64,000 nt of DNA from Armatimonadota bacterium (GCA_026003175.1 BPGT01000005.1:130810-194809); one strand, 5' to 3'. Positions 55,644 through 63,853 are shown, counted from the stretch's first letter. Numbers and translations: made by a program. The notes: generated from the sequence alone by a model not told the origin.

Positions 55644-55756
55644 ATTGACCTCCTGCCTCTATTATTGTCTGTTAACGTCCATGAATGTATAAAATTCAGG
55701 CAGTCTGGTGATGTATTTTCTCTCTTTTTCCACGTTCGTCTACCGCCGTCTACCAC

Positions 55757-55779
55757 AATTGGCATCAAATTGGCATCAG
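55757..55779 (+). repeat. 23-bp subterminal repeat, left copy (candidate integrase arm site)
   Basis: The repeat is aattggcatca followed by aattggcatcag, that is a 10-base word (attggcatca) twice at 11-base spacing. An exact copy in the same orientation is at 63854-63876. The left copy lies 113 bases inside the att core; its last bases overlap the stop codon of the unknown gene at 55776. Confidence 0.75.
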
Positions 55780-56342
55780 CGTGAGATGGAGATGAGCATG
55801 CGGGCGAGCGCACCGGTGATGGCGACACCGCATGCGATGATGCCGTCGTCCGGGCCCAGCTCGGTCGCGAGCCTCTCCATCTGGGTGTGGGGGATGGCTT
55901 GCCGAACCTCTGCAGCGAGCCGGAAAAACCGACGGCGGGCTGCCGCGTAGGTCTCGCCGCGGAGGTCAGCCATTTGGCGAAGGGTTGCTTCCAGGTCGCC
56001 CAACGCCATGAAGTGGCGCGCAGCCTCAAAGAGCCACACGTAACTGCGAGAGTAGCGTTCCTGCCGAGTGTTGGGGGCTACCAGGCTGGCAACGATTGCC
56101 TTGAACTCCTTCACGGGGTCGGGGCTTTGCGCCGCTTTCGCGATGGCGCATGGTAACCAGCTGAGGCTTTCGTAGACCCTTCGGTCAGCCGCGTCCGTCC
56201 AGTTGTGGCGCCAGCGACGCAACACATGCACCCGCGCCGCGTCAAGAAAACCCTCCGTGTCATCGCCGCCCACAAGAAACTCACGCGCAGCAGCGATGGC
56301 TTCATCCAGTCGTGCCTCAAAGTCTTCATATTCCTGCGACAT
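55776..56342 (-). CDS. Unknown protein, divergent gene at the left end of the island
   Basis: The 188 residues are mostly helical (EDFEARLDEAIAAAREFLVGG, YVWLFEAARHFMALGDLEATLRQMADLRGETYAAARRRFFRLAAEVRQAI). No motif is recognised. It is transcribed away from the replication genes, the place where satellites and prophages keep the master repressor or a cargo gene. No clear helix-turn-helix is seen. The GTG at 56357 is an alternative start. Confidence 0.55.
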   Translation of the reverse strand: MSQEYEDFEARLDEAIAAAREFLVGGDDTEGFLDAARVHVLRRWRHNWTDAADRRVYESLSWLPCAIAKAAQSPDPVKEFKAIVASLVAPNTRQERYSRSYVWLFEAARHFMALGDLEATLRQMADLRGETYAAARRRFFRLAAEVRQAIPHTQMERLATELGPDDGIIACGVAITGALARMLISISR

Positions 56343-56480
56343 GATGTGATCCACCACACGCGAAGTGACAGAATACCGAGAGATGCGCTGGGCAGGCTCT
56401 TTTCCCTGTCACCGCCAGCCAGCTCTGTGCTAAAATCATACTTGAAATCTCAAAAAACGTCAAGATGTCAGGAGGTCCGT

Positions 56481-56678
56481 ATGGACGACGTCAAGCTGTT
56501 GCTGAAAATGACGGAGGCAGCGGAGATGCTGTCGGTCTCTCGCGCCAATTTCTACCGGCTGGTCAGTGACGGTCGCATCAGAACTGTCCGCCTGGGGCGG
56601 GCACGGCGCGTGCCGGTGGACGAGCTCCGGCGGTTTGTCGACGACTTGTGCCGCGCTCAATCGGAGGGGGAGGCGTGA
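56481..56678 (+). CDS. Excisionase-like winged helix-turn-helix protein
   Basis: The 65 residues read LLKMTEAAEMLSVSRANFYRLVSDGRIRTVRLGRARRVPVDELRRFVDDL, the MerR-like HTH_17 fold of excisionases and small DNA binders. AGGAGG stands 7 bases before the ATG. Being the first gene of the rightward operon of an integrative element, it is probably a recombination directionality factor or operon regulator. A TAAAAT near 56431 may be the -10. Confidence 0.8.
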   Translation: MDDVKLLLKMTEAAEMLSVSRANFYRLVSDGRIRTVRLGRARRVPVDELRRFVDDLCRAQSEGEA

Positions 56679-56691
56679 TGGTGGTTGCAAA

Positions 56692-56728
56692 GACGAAAGC
56701 CCGCGTCAGCACGACGCGGGCTTTCGTC
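56692..56728 (+). terminator. Perfect 16-bp hairpin between excisionase and primase genes
   Basis: GACGAAAGCCCGCGTC, loop AGCAC and the exact complement GACGCGGGCTTTCGTC. It begins 14 bases after the excisionase stop and ends 26 bases before the primase start. No T-run follows, so it is rather an attenuator, RNA-processing or protein-binding site than a full terminator. Confidence 0.6.
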
Positions 56729-56753
56729 GACGATGGAGGAACACATAGACACC

Positions 56754-58760
56754 ATGAGTATACCACAGCAAGCGCAAAACATTCTACACAAGCTACGCGG
56801 TGTGCGTCAACAGAGAGACGGCAGCTGGTTCGCCCTCTGCCCCGCACACGGTGACCACGAGCCAAGCCTGCATGTTTCGCTGAACCATGACCGCATCCTG
56901 CTGCATTGCTTCGCGGGATGTAATGTGGACAGCATCTGCAGGGCACTCGGCATCCGCGCCGCCGACCTGTTCCTGCACAACGGACACTCTGAATCTTCCG
57001 ATGACGGGCTGACCCTTGAGCAGTTTGCGCAGGCGAAAGGTCTGGACGTTAACCTGCTACAGGCGTGGTACGTGCGTGACAGCACCTTGCAGGGCAAGCC
57101 GGTGGTGGCGTTCTCCTACATAGACGCCGATGGCAATCTGCAAGCGGTGCGCTACCGCACAGCCCTCACGGGCGACCGCTTCCGCTGGCAGAACGGCGCG
57201 AAGCCAAAAGAATTGCTTTACGGCACGTGGTGGCTACCGCTGTGGCGCGAGAAGGGCATCCCGCACGTGATGCTGGTGGAGGGCGAAAGTGACTGCCTCG
57301 CGCTGTGGCAGGCAGGCATCCCTGCGGTAGGCGTTGCTGGTGCGGATTGCCTCTCCCCCAAAAATGCCAGCCTGCTGGAAGGCTTGGAGCTGGTGCTATG
57401 GCAAGAGCGCGATGGCGGTGGACGCAGACTGCTGGAGGACGCAGCACAGCTGTTCGGTGACCGCCTGCGCGTGATGGAACCACCTCAGGGCGTCAAAGAC
57501 CCCTCCGACCTCTGGCTCCGCATCCTGCGTGAGGAAGGCACGGACGCTGAATCCTGGACAAAGGCGCGTGAACGGTTCGAAGCGCAGATTCGGCAGATGA
57601 TGCGCGAGGCAACGCAAGTGACGGAAGTGACGGAGCCTATATATATGCCGCCACATCCGTCACTTGCCCAAACCACCTCTCAACTTATGGACCTGGGGAT
57701 GTTTCCTGAGCCTGCACCTCAAGAGTGGTTGGTGAAAGACCTGATCCCTGCACGCTTCATCACGAATTTGTTCGCCGACAGTGGACAGGGGAAGAGCTTT
57801 CTCATTCTACACCTTGCGCTGTGTTGCCTTACTGGCGAGCCCTTCTGTGGCAAGCGCGTGAAGGCAGGCAAAGTGCTCTACTTAGACTGGGAGTTGGACG
57901 CGGAAACCACAGCGCGAAGATGGTATGCCGTATGTCGCGGTGCTGGCTTTGAGGATGCCTTGAGAGGATTGCTGTATGAGCGCATGACCAAACCCCTGAC
58001 TGCTGTCTTCCCCTACATTCAAAGCCTCGCACACGAGCACTCACCGGCAGTGGTGGTGGTAGACAGTCTGGGCAAGGCGTTGGGGACTGACCCTCGTGAC
58101 CCTGAGAAGGCAATACAGGCATACAACCTGCTGGAGCAACTGCCTTGTGCGGTGCTGGTGATTGACCACCAGGGCAAACTGCAAGCCGAGGACACCTACG
58201 CAAACAAGAGCGAATATGGCACGGCTTATAAGGCCCACTATGCGCGGTCGCGTTTGCAGATTGAACGCATTGGCGAATCGGTGACAAGCGCGAAGGCTAA
58301 CGACACAGTCACTTCGGCAGTTTCGCGTGTGGGCATCGTGATTCGGCACAAGAAGAGCACCTTCGGTGCACTGCATCCTGACCTGCACCTCGTCATGACC
58401 TTCACGAACGACGTGGAAGGCAACCTGCGGTTAGTGCGATTTGAGCAGGTGCAAAGTGCAACCCACGAAGCCGAAGCGCTAGGAGTTCGAGGCGAAATCC
58501 TCATGGCTTTGCGCGAGGCTGACCGGACGGTGGAAGAACTGGAAGAGCTCACAGGACTGCCCCGCACCACAATCAGCGACCACCTCCGCGCCCTGCACAG
58601 GGCAGGCTTGGTTGCGGAGAAGGGCAAGCGCGGACGCGCTAAGGTGTGGGGTCAGCGAACTGACGAAGTGACGGACATATATAATACTCGTCAGTTCGTC
58701 AGTTCGTCAGAAGATGCCCCCTTGCTGCTGGAGTGGGATGTTGCAAATGACTGCGATTGA
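56754..58760 (+). CDS. Primase-helicase (CHC2 zinc finger, TOPRIM, RecA-like ATPase, winged helix)
   Basis: From ATG 56754 the 668 residues hold the zinc finger Cys29-His32-Cys52-Cys56 (CPAHGDHEPS, HCFAGC). The TOPRIM-type core has MLVEGESDCLAL and the pattern GVKDPSDLWL. A RepA/DnaB-like ATPase follows with FADSGQGKS (Walker A), VLYLDWELD and AVVVVDSLGKAL (Walker B), then a C-terminal winged helix (RTVEELEELTGLPRTTISDHLRALHRAGLV). Such fusions start replication of plasmids and satellites (P4 alpha-like logic). ATG 56733 is an alternative start; the region before holds the 16-bp hairpin. Confidence 0.9.
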   Translation: MSIPQQAQNILHKLRGVRQQRDGSWFALCPAHGDHEPSLHVSLNHDRILLHCFAGCNVDSICRALGIRAADLFLHNGHSESSDDGLTLEQFAQAKGLDVNLLQAWYVRDSTLQGKPVVAFSYIDADGNLQAVRYRTALTGDRFRWQNGAKPKELLYGTWWLPLWREKGIPHVMLVEGESDCLALWQAGIPAVGVAGADCLSPKNASLLEGLELVLWQERDGGGRRLLEDAAQLFGDRLRVMEPPQGVKDPSDLWLRILREEGTDAESWTKARERFEAQIRQMMREATQVTEVTEPIYMPPHPSLAQTTSQLMDLGMFPEPAPQEWLVKDLIPARFITNLFADSGQGKSFLILHLALCCLTGEPFCGKRVKAGKVLYLDWELDAETTARRWYAVCRGAGFEDALRGLLYERMTKPLTAVFPYIQSLAHEHSPAVVVVDSLGKALGTDPRDPEKAIQAYNLLEQLPCAVLVIDHQGKLQAEDTYANKSEYGTAYKAHYARSRLQIERIGESVTSAKANDTVTSAVSRVGIVIRHKKSTFGALHPDLHLVMTFTNDVEGNLRLVRFEQVQSATHEAEALGVRGEILMALREADRTVEELEELTGLPRTTISDHLRALHRAGLVAEKGKRGRAKVWGQRTDEVTDIYNTRQFVSSSEDAPLLLEWDVANDCD

Positions 58761-59664
58761 ACTGCTGGACATCCTTCGGGCGATGGGCGTTGCGCTGTGG
58801 GTGGAAGACGGCAAACTGCGCATGTTCGCACCGCAGCGACATTTGCTTACCAACGAACTGCAGCAGCACGTCACGCGCTTGCGTGAAGACCTCTGCAAAC
58901 TCGTTCGGCAGGAATACGTCTGCTGGCGGTGCGAGGGCAGCAACGTGCGCTTTGACGTGGAACTACAGCGTTACGTCTGCACGGACTGCAGGCGCGTATT
59001 AAGCGAGCCTCTGGACAGTTTTACTCCACTGCCGGAACTGCTCTTGCATGCAGCTGAGGCGTATGGCTTTCCTGAACTGCGCATCCTGCCTCACGTGCGC
59101 ATTCCAGCAGGGCGCGAGGCGTGGACTGCCTTCTGCACTTCACCTGCGCACGATGAACGTCTACTCGTCGCAGCCTACCGCCGGCTTCCCTATCATGCAC
59201 AGCAGGATGAACGACACACAAGCGTTTACAAACCACAACATGAGGAGGCAAACATGCGAATCCGTTGGAGAACAACAGAACCGCTGCCTACCGGCGAGTA
59301 CCCCGTGAAGGTGGAAAGCGTCAGCGAGCAAGAGGGCAAGTATGGCGTGCAGTTGGTGTGGAGACTGCGTGTGCTTGACCCCGAACACGAAGGCAGGGAG
59401 TTGACCGCGTGGACGAACACCAGCAGCAGCACCAACAGCAAACTGGCACGGTGGGCTAAAGCTTTTGGCTTTGAGCCGGAGCCGGGCGAGGAGCTGGACA
59501 CCGAAAACCTCAAGGGACGCAAGGCGATTGCTGTGGTGGTAGTCAGGCGTGGTGAGGACGGCAACCTGTTCAATTGCGTGGAAGACCTGTTACCACTGCG
59601 CAAGCCTGCACGGGCGAAGGTAGCCGTGCCAGCAGATTCTGAAGCCGACTACTACGAGGCGTAA
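58747..59664 (+). CDS. Two-part protein: TubC-like/zinc-ribbon N-half, ssDNA-binding-like C-half
   Basis: The N-half (to residue 165) has a TubC-type start (IELLDILRAMGVALWVEDGKLRMFAP) and a zinc ribbon (CWRCEG ... CTDCRR). From Met at 59254 a second unit starts, MRIRWRTTEPLPTGEYPVKVESVSEQEGKYGVQLVWRLRV, DUF669-like, as in phage single-strand-binding genes. An AGGAGG lies 7 bases before that Met, so the C-half is probably also translated separately, or two genes have fused in frame. TubC-like domains often follow the primase in such elements. The gene overlaps the primase by 14 bases. Confidence 0.65.
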   Translation: MTAIELLDILRAMGVALWVEDGKLRMFAPQRHLLTNELQQHVTRLREDLCKLVRQEYVCWRCEGSNVRFDVELQRYVCTDCRRVLSEPLDSFTPLPELLLHAAEAYGFPELRILPHVRIPAGREAWTAFCTSPAHDERLLVAAYRRLPYHAQQDERHTSVYKPQHEEANMRIRWRTTEPLPTGEYPVKVESVSEQEGKYGVQLVWRLRVLDPEHEGRELTAWTNTSSSTNSKLARWAKAFGFEPEPGEELDTENLKGRKAIAVVVVRRGEDGNLFNCVEDLLPLRKPARAKVAVPADSEADYYEA

Positions 59665-59820
59665 CGGAAACAGAGGCAGGTGGTGCTGACACACCGCCTG
59701 CCTCTCTAAGCACGGTGTGTGGAAGCCTACCCCTGCCGATTTCGTGGCTGTACGAGGCTTGTAGACGCCTTAAAACGCAAATTTGACGGCTATGGCAGAC
59801 CGAACCAGGAGGCGAATTTG

Positions 59821-60123
59821 ATGGGAAGACTATCCCTGCCCGTACGCGAGAAGGAGTTCCTGCAGTCGGTGCGAGAGCTGGCAGAGTTGCAAGGTTGGCT
59901 GTGTTACCATACGTGGAACAGTCAGCGTTCGCCCGAAGGCTTCCCGGACTTAGTGCTGGTGCGCCCGCCGAGAGTGTTGTTCGCGGAACTGAAGACGGGC
60001 GTGCGCAAGCCGACGCCAGCACAACAGCACTGGCTTGCCCAGTTAGGCGCGTGTCCGCAGGTTGAGGTCTACCTGTGGCGTCCGACGGACTGGGAGGAGA
60101 TAGAAGAAACTTTGAGGCGGTAA
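59821..60123 (+). CDS. VRR-NUC domain nuclease
   Basis: The 100 residues contain FLQSVRELAELQGWLCYHTWNSQRSPEGFPDLVLVRPPRVLFAELKTGVRKPTPAQQHWLAQL. PDLVLV...FAELK is the PD-(D/E)XK core of the VRR-NUC family; such stand-alone nucleases are common in phages and cut branched DNA or Holliday junctions. ATG 59821 follows AGGAGG by 9 bases. It is part of the replication operon. The 150 bases before it hold no gene. Confidence 0.85.
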   Translation: MGRLSLPVREKEFLQSVRELAELQGWLCYHTWNSQRSPEGFPDLVLVRPPRVLFAELKTGVRKPTPAQQHWLAQLGACPQVEVYLWRPTDWEEIEETLRR

Positions 60124-60183
60124 GGCTGTTATGATTGACAAATCAGGGTGCTTTTTGTACAGTAAACTTGGAGGCAATCGCCT

Positions 60184-60435
60184 ATGACGCTTGAACAGCA
60201 AATCCAGATTCTTCAGATGGTCGCCGACGCACAGCCCACCTTCAGTGCGGTGGTCAACGACGTGGCGATGGTGGTTTCGCGCATCGAGCTTGCCCTTCGC
60301 GAGATGGAGGGCAGCAGCGACCCGTTCACTCAGTGGCGTGCTGGCAAACTGCGCAGACGCTTTGCGGACACACTCGCCGCGTTGGCTGCGCGGGGCATCC
60401 GGGTGCCCTTGCCCGTGCAGGGGGTGACGCTATGA
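60184..60435 (+). CDS. Small helical protein, unknown function
   Basis: The 83 residues are two helices (LEQQIQILQMVADAQPTFSAVVNDVAMVVSRIELALREME, FTQWRAGKLRRRFADTLAALAARG). TTGGAGG stands before the ATG. Its stop overlaps the next start (ATGA), so both are co-translated. No family is recognised. Confidence 0.6.
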   Translation: MTLEQQIQILQMVADAQPTFSAVVNDVAMVVSRIELALREMEGSSDPFTQWRAGKLRRRFADTLAALAARGIRVPLPVQGVTL

Positions 60436-60923
60436 GCTACCAGCAAGCGGTAGAACGCGCGTCGGCACTCATTGCTTCGTGGCGTGAACTGCTTGCCAGC
60501 GAAGCCCAATTGCTAGCCAGTGGCGACGAACGAACCGTGCTTCGCGTGCTGACAAACAAGCACTCGTTGCCCGCCCAGGTGCACTGTGCCATCCTGCAGG
60601 CAGCGGAGGCAGCAGCGCAATGGTACGCGCAGTTGGCGCAAGATGAAGAACAGCGCATCGCCGAGTTGGACGGCGAGTTGCAGCCTCTGCTTGAGGAACT
60701 CCGCCAGTTGCAGCAGCGTGTGGACGAACTCGTGCGCGAACGGCGTGGTCGCGAACACCGACTGGCTGCCTTGCGTGGTTACGAACGAACAGCCCGCCAG
60801 TTGAGCACGCTGGCTGCTGACCGTGTGCGCTGCCCCGAAGACGCATTGGGGGTGTTGTCAAGACTCCCACCCTGCGAGGTGCCCCCACCAGCGGAGCCAG
60901 CGAAACGCCTCACGGAGGTTTAG
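60432..60923 (+). CDS. Coiled-coil protein, unknown function
   Basis: The 163 residues hold a long heptad-like stretch (QWYAQLAQDEEQRIAELDGELQPLLEELRQLQQRVDELVRERRGREHRLAAL) between residues 60 and 115. A Pro-rich tail follows. It is translationally coupled to the gene upstream. In phage genomes such proteins may act as scaffolds or recombination helpers, but nothing here proves this. Confidence 0.6.
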   Translation: MSYQQAVERASALIASWRELLASEAQLLASGDERTVLRVLTNKHSLPAQVHCAILQAAEAAAQWYAQLAQDEEQRIAELDGELQPLLEELRQLQQRVDELVRERRGREHRLAALRGYERTARQLSTLAADRVRCPEDALGVLSRLPPCEVPPPAEPAKRLTEV

Positions 60924-60931
60924 CGACAAAG

Positions 60932-61285
60932 GTGACACTTAAAAAAGGGCGCGATTGGCGTGAGAAGTTTCTGGCTGCCCTCGCGCGTGGTTGCAGCGTC
61001 AGCCAGGCAGCCAGGCTGGCAGGCGTTTCCAGACAGCACGCCTACCGGTGCAGGCAGCGCAGCAATACCTTCGCCCAGCAGTGGGAGGACGCTTGGGAAC
61101 AGGGCACAGACGCGCTGGAGGACGAAGCCGTGCGCCGCGCACTTGCCGGCAGCGACACGTTGCTGATGTTCCTGCTGAAGGCACGACGCCCAGAGAAGTA
61201 CCGCGACAACGTTCGCGTGGAACACGACGCCAGTCGTGAGATGCTGGATGCGCTGGAAGAAGCAATCAAACGTGTTCAAAGCTAG
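60932..61285 (+). CDS. Terminase-small-subunit-like helix-turn-helix protein
   Basis: The 117 residues have an N-terminal HTH (FLAALARGCSVSQAARLAGVSRQHAYRCRQRSNTFAQQWEDAWEQG) and a C-terminal part DALEDEAVRRALAGSDTLLMFLLKARRPEKYRD. This pairing is typical of small phage terminases (phBC6A51-like), which recognise DNA for packaging. A terS without large terminase is the hallmark of satellites that use a helper phage's packaging machine. GTG at 60932 is the start, 8 bases after the upstream stop. Confidence 0.72.
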   Translation: MTLKKGRDWREKFLAALARGCSVSQAARLAGVSRQHAYRCRQRSNTFAQQWEDAWEQGTDALEDEAVRRALAGSDTLLMFLLKARRPEKYRDNVRVEHDASREMLDALEEAIKRVQS

Positions 61286-61295
61286 CTGCCGAACT

Positions 61296-62042
61296 GTGGG
61301 TTGTTCGCCTGACCCCTCCGATGACGAAGGTCGAGCGTCATCGTGGGGGGATTTTTTCTCTTTACCACCAGACTGGTTCCCTGTATGCAGCCTTCGCCGT
61401 GTGGTGGTGCACAGCGCGCCCGTGTGCGAACCCCTTGACGACCTGCTGCCGTGCTACCATTTTCTCATCGCGAAGGGTGGCGCAGTAGCACGCGGGGTGT
61501 TCTCGTTAGCAGACAACGCCTCACCGCAACGAGGACAGGGCTACGCGAGGCACACGCACGCTTTCAACATCGGCAGTGCAGGCGTGCTGCTGGTGGGCAA
61601 GTCCCCTAACGAACGGCAATGGAACAGTCTGGTGTCGCTGTGTCGGCTGTTGTGTTCGCGCTACCAGCTGGATGTTCGCGACGTGCAGACGCACGGCGAA
61701 CTGGAACCCGACACGGACGACCTTGTGGGGTGGGGCGACCGCTTGAGGCAAGCCATCGGCAGCGCACCGCTGCCAGAGTGCGAAGAACCGCCCGCCTACG
61801 TCAATGTGTTCGTGGGCGACACGAAGCTGCTGGCGAGGCAGGACGGAGGCGACCTGTGGGTTCCCAGAACGCATCTAACCAGGCAGCTTGGCTGCCTCCC
61901 AGAGTTGCCGATGGAGACGCACATCATTTACGGCACGGCGTTGGTTTGCGTACCCTTGCGTCAGGTGCTGTCATCGCTGCACCGGCACGTTGTGTGGGAC
62001 ACCCGCCTTCGCGCCTTGAAACTGGAACCCCTTGAGGAATAA
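61296..62042 (+). CDS. N-acetylmuramoyl-L-alanine amidase-like (PGRP-fold) protein
   Basis: The 248 residues have RRVVVHSAP, LLPCYHFLIAKGGAVARGVFSLADNASPQRGQGYARHTHAFNIGSAGVLLVGKSPNERQWNSLVSLCRLLCSRYQLDV and THGELEP. The order YHF - HNxGS-type (HAFNIGS) - C-terminal His (THGEL) follows the amidase_2/PGRP fold. The zinc ligands would be His in VVHSA, His in HTHAF and possibly His in THGEL. It may be a lysin helping release. The C-terminal 90 residues are unassigned. GTG 61296 is the best start, but no clear ribosome site precedes it. Confidence 0.65.
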   Translation: MGCSPDPSDDEGRASSWGDFFSLPPDWFPVCSLRRVVVHSAPVCEPLDDLLPCYHFLIAKGGAVARGVFSLADNASPQRGQGYARHTHAFNIGSAGVLLVGKSPNERQWNSLVSLCRLLCSRYQLDVRDVQTHGELEPDTDDLVGWGDRLRQAIGSAPLPECEEPPAYVNVFVGDTKLLARQDGGDLWVPRTHLTRQLGCLPELPMETHIIYGTALVCVPLRQVLSSLHRHVVWDTRLRALKLEPLEE

Positions 62043-62069
62043 AAAACTGCTTGCCATCCGCACCGATGC

Positions 62070-62336
62070 TGTCTTGCGATTGTTGCATCAGGTCAGCGAA
62101 ATCGCTGACCTGATGCAAGTTTTGCAATCCAATTGTCTTGCAATTGTAGCATGAGGTCGCAAATTTTTGCGACCTGATGCAATTTTTGCAATCCAATTGT
62201 CTTGCGATTGTGGCATGAGGTCGGCGATTTCGCCGACCTGATGCAACTTTTGCAATCCAGGCCAATCAGAACTGTCTCGCAATTGTTGCATCAGGTTACA
62301 AAAATTTGTGACCTGACGCAATTTTTGCAATCTAAC
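62070..62336 (+). repeat. Array of four 32-bp palindromes with variable, compensated inner arms and constant linkers
   Basis: Palindromes occupy 62085-62116, 62149-62180, 62213-62244 and 62288-62319. The outer arm GCATcAGGTC/GACCTGATGC is shared; the inner six bases are CAGCGA, CGCAAA, CGGCGA and TACAAA, each paired with its own complement around a 2-base centre. Linkers of 32, 32 and 43 bases contain ttttgcaatcca and tgtcttgc. Every hairpin is followed by AA(n)TTTT. There is no long reading frame. It lies between the amidase stop and the integrase promoter. Confidence 0.9.
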
Positions 62337-62343
62337 TGGTCGC

Positions 62344-62372
62344 TTGACACGTTTTGTAGAGAATGCTAAGAT
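62344..62372 (+). promoter_or_regulatory. Promoter of the small protein-integrase operon
   Basis: TTGACA at 62344-62349 and TAAGAT at 62367-62372 are 17 bases apart, starting only 8 bases after the palindrome array. The 150-base leader has the hairpin GACGGCG/CGCCGTC (62380-62408) and a GGAGGAGG ribosome site. Confidence 0.7.
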
Positions 62373-62521
62373 GAAAATGACGGCGCGTAGCCGGAACTAC
62401 CGCCGTCGTGGCGTCCACAGGCGGGAGCTGTGAACGCAGGAACAGTGTAGCATCCTCTGCAAGCCTGCGTCAAGCCCCCTTGCTGTGAACGCCTCAAGAG
62501 ACCCGCAAAGGAGGAGGAACG

Positions 62522-62710
62522 ATGAACGAACGTGTTCGCGAAGCCGTTGAGGTCATGCTGGATTACGTGCGCACCCACCCTGAGGAAGAGATGGAAGATG
62601 CCCTCTTCTTTGCGTACCAACACTTGCTTGCTGCCCACCAGTGGCGATTGCAACTGAACCGACAGGAACTGGATGAGGCGTGGGAGATGCTGCGAGCGGA
62701 GGTGCGTTGA
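62522..62710 (+). CDS. Small acidic helical protein upstream of the integrase
   Basis: The 62 residues read MNERVREAVEVMLDYVRTHPEEEMEDALFFAYQHLLAAHQWRLQLNRQELDEAWEMLRAEVR. No family is known. GGAGGAGG precedes the ATG by 5 bases, and the stop overlaps the integrase start by one base (TGATG), so the two are coupled. It might control the integrase or act as a DNA mimic, judging from its acidity, but this is speculation. Confidence 0.65.
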   Translation: MNERVREAVEVMLDYVRTHPEEEMEDALFFAYQHLLAAHQWRLQLNRQELDEAWEMLRAEVR

Positions 62711-63852
62711 TGGCGAGACGACGAGGCAACAATGAGGGCAGCATCACGCAGCTGCCCGACGGTCGCTGGCAGGCGCGAATCACCTATTACGAAGGGGGCA
62801 AGCGCAGGCGCAAAGCGTTCTACGGTGCCACACGCAAGGAAGCGCAGGAGAAGCTTCTGCAAGCCCTCGCCGACCTGCAGCGAGGCATCATGCCCACGAC
62901 CGGAAGGCAGACGGTGGGGGAGTTTCTGGCTTCCTGGTTGGAGGAATCTGCCAGACCCACCCTGCGCCCTCGCACTTACCGACGCTACCACGAAATTGTG
63001 CATCTGCACCTGGTGCCGACGTTGGGACACATCGCGCTGTCCAAACTCACGCCCCTGCAGGTGCAGAAGCTGCTGAACGAGAAGATTGCGAGCGGTCTCT
63101 CCCCTGCGACGGTGATGTACATCCTTGCGGTGCTGCGCCGCGCGCTCGGTCAAGCCGAGAAGTGGCAGCTGGTACCTCGCAACGTGGCGAAGCTGGTGGA
63201 CGCGCCTCGCGTGTCGCGTGAGGAGGTGCAGCCGTTCACGGTCGAGGAGGTGCAGAGGCTGCTGGAGACGGCGCGAGGTCACCGGTTATACGCGCTGTTC
63301 GTGCTGGCGGTGGCGTCAGGACTACGCCAGGGCGAACTGCTGGGTTTGCGGTGGCAGGATGTAGATTTTGAACGAGGCACGCTCACGGTAGCGGTGCAGC
63401 TGCAAACCATTGACGGCAAGCAGGTGCTGGTGGAGCCGAAGACCGCCCGCAGCAGGCGCACGCTGCAGATTCCACAGTTCGTGCTGGACGTTCTGCAGCA
63501 GCACCGCGCCAACCAGTTGCTGGAGAAGGCGCAGGAGGGCGAATCATGGCGTGAACACGGGCTGGTGTTCGCATCTTCGGTGGGCACGCCCGTACCGGCA
63601 CGCAACCTGCTTCGGCTTTGGTATAACCTGCTGAAGAAGGCAGGACTGCCGAAGCGTCCGTTCCACACGCTGAGGCACACGGCAGCCAGTTACCTGCTGG
63701 CGATGGGTTGCGACCTTCGCACGGTGCAGCAAGTGCTGGGTCATTCGCAGGTCGGTTTGACCGCGAACCTCTACACCCACGTGATGCCCACGCTTTTGCA
63801 AGACGCGGCGCAGAAGATGGACGCGCTGTTTCGGCGGTTGCTGGAGGGCTAA
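62710..63852 (+). CDS. int: Tyrosine recombinase / phage-type integrase
   Basis: The 380-residue enzyme has an AP2-like arm-binding N-terminus (NNEGSITQLPDGRWQARITYYEGGKRRRKAF), a SAM-like core-binding domain (TVGEFLASWLEESARPTLRPRTYRRYHEIV) and the catalytic domain with Arg206 (ASGLRQGELLGL), Lys244, His319 and Arg322 (HTLRHTAA), His345 (LGHSQ) and nucleophile Tyr355 (LYTHV). All catalytic residues are present. It integrates the element into the tRNA-Thr gene whose 3' end lies 100 bases downstream. Int with its att site next to it is the normal prophage arrangement. Confidence 0.96.
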   Translation: MARRRGNNEGSITQLPDGRWQARITYYEGGKRRRKAFYGATRKEAQEKLLQALADLQRGIMPTTGRQTVGEFLASWLEESARPTLRPRTYRRYHEIVHLHLVPTLGHIALSKLTPLQVQKLLNEKIASGLSPATVMYILAVLRRALGQAEKWQLVPRNVAKLVDAPRVSREEVQPFTVEEVQRLLETARGHRLYALFVLAVASGLRQGELLGLRWQDVDFERGTLTVAVQLQTIDGKQVLVEPKTARSRRTLQIPQFVLDVLQQHRANQLLEKAQEGESWREHGLVFASSVGTPVPARNLLRLWYNLLKKAGLPKRPFHTLRHTAASYLLAMGCDLRTVQQVLGHSQVGLTANLYTHVMPTLLQDAAQKMDALFRRLLEG

Positions 63853-63853
63853 A

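Noticed and set aside
62040-62340. Could the repeated units be a CRISPR array?
   Set aside because: Only four units exist, the constant parts are the linkers, the variable parts are self-complementary hairpin arms rather than foreign spacers, and no cas gene is near.
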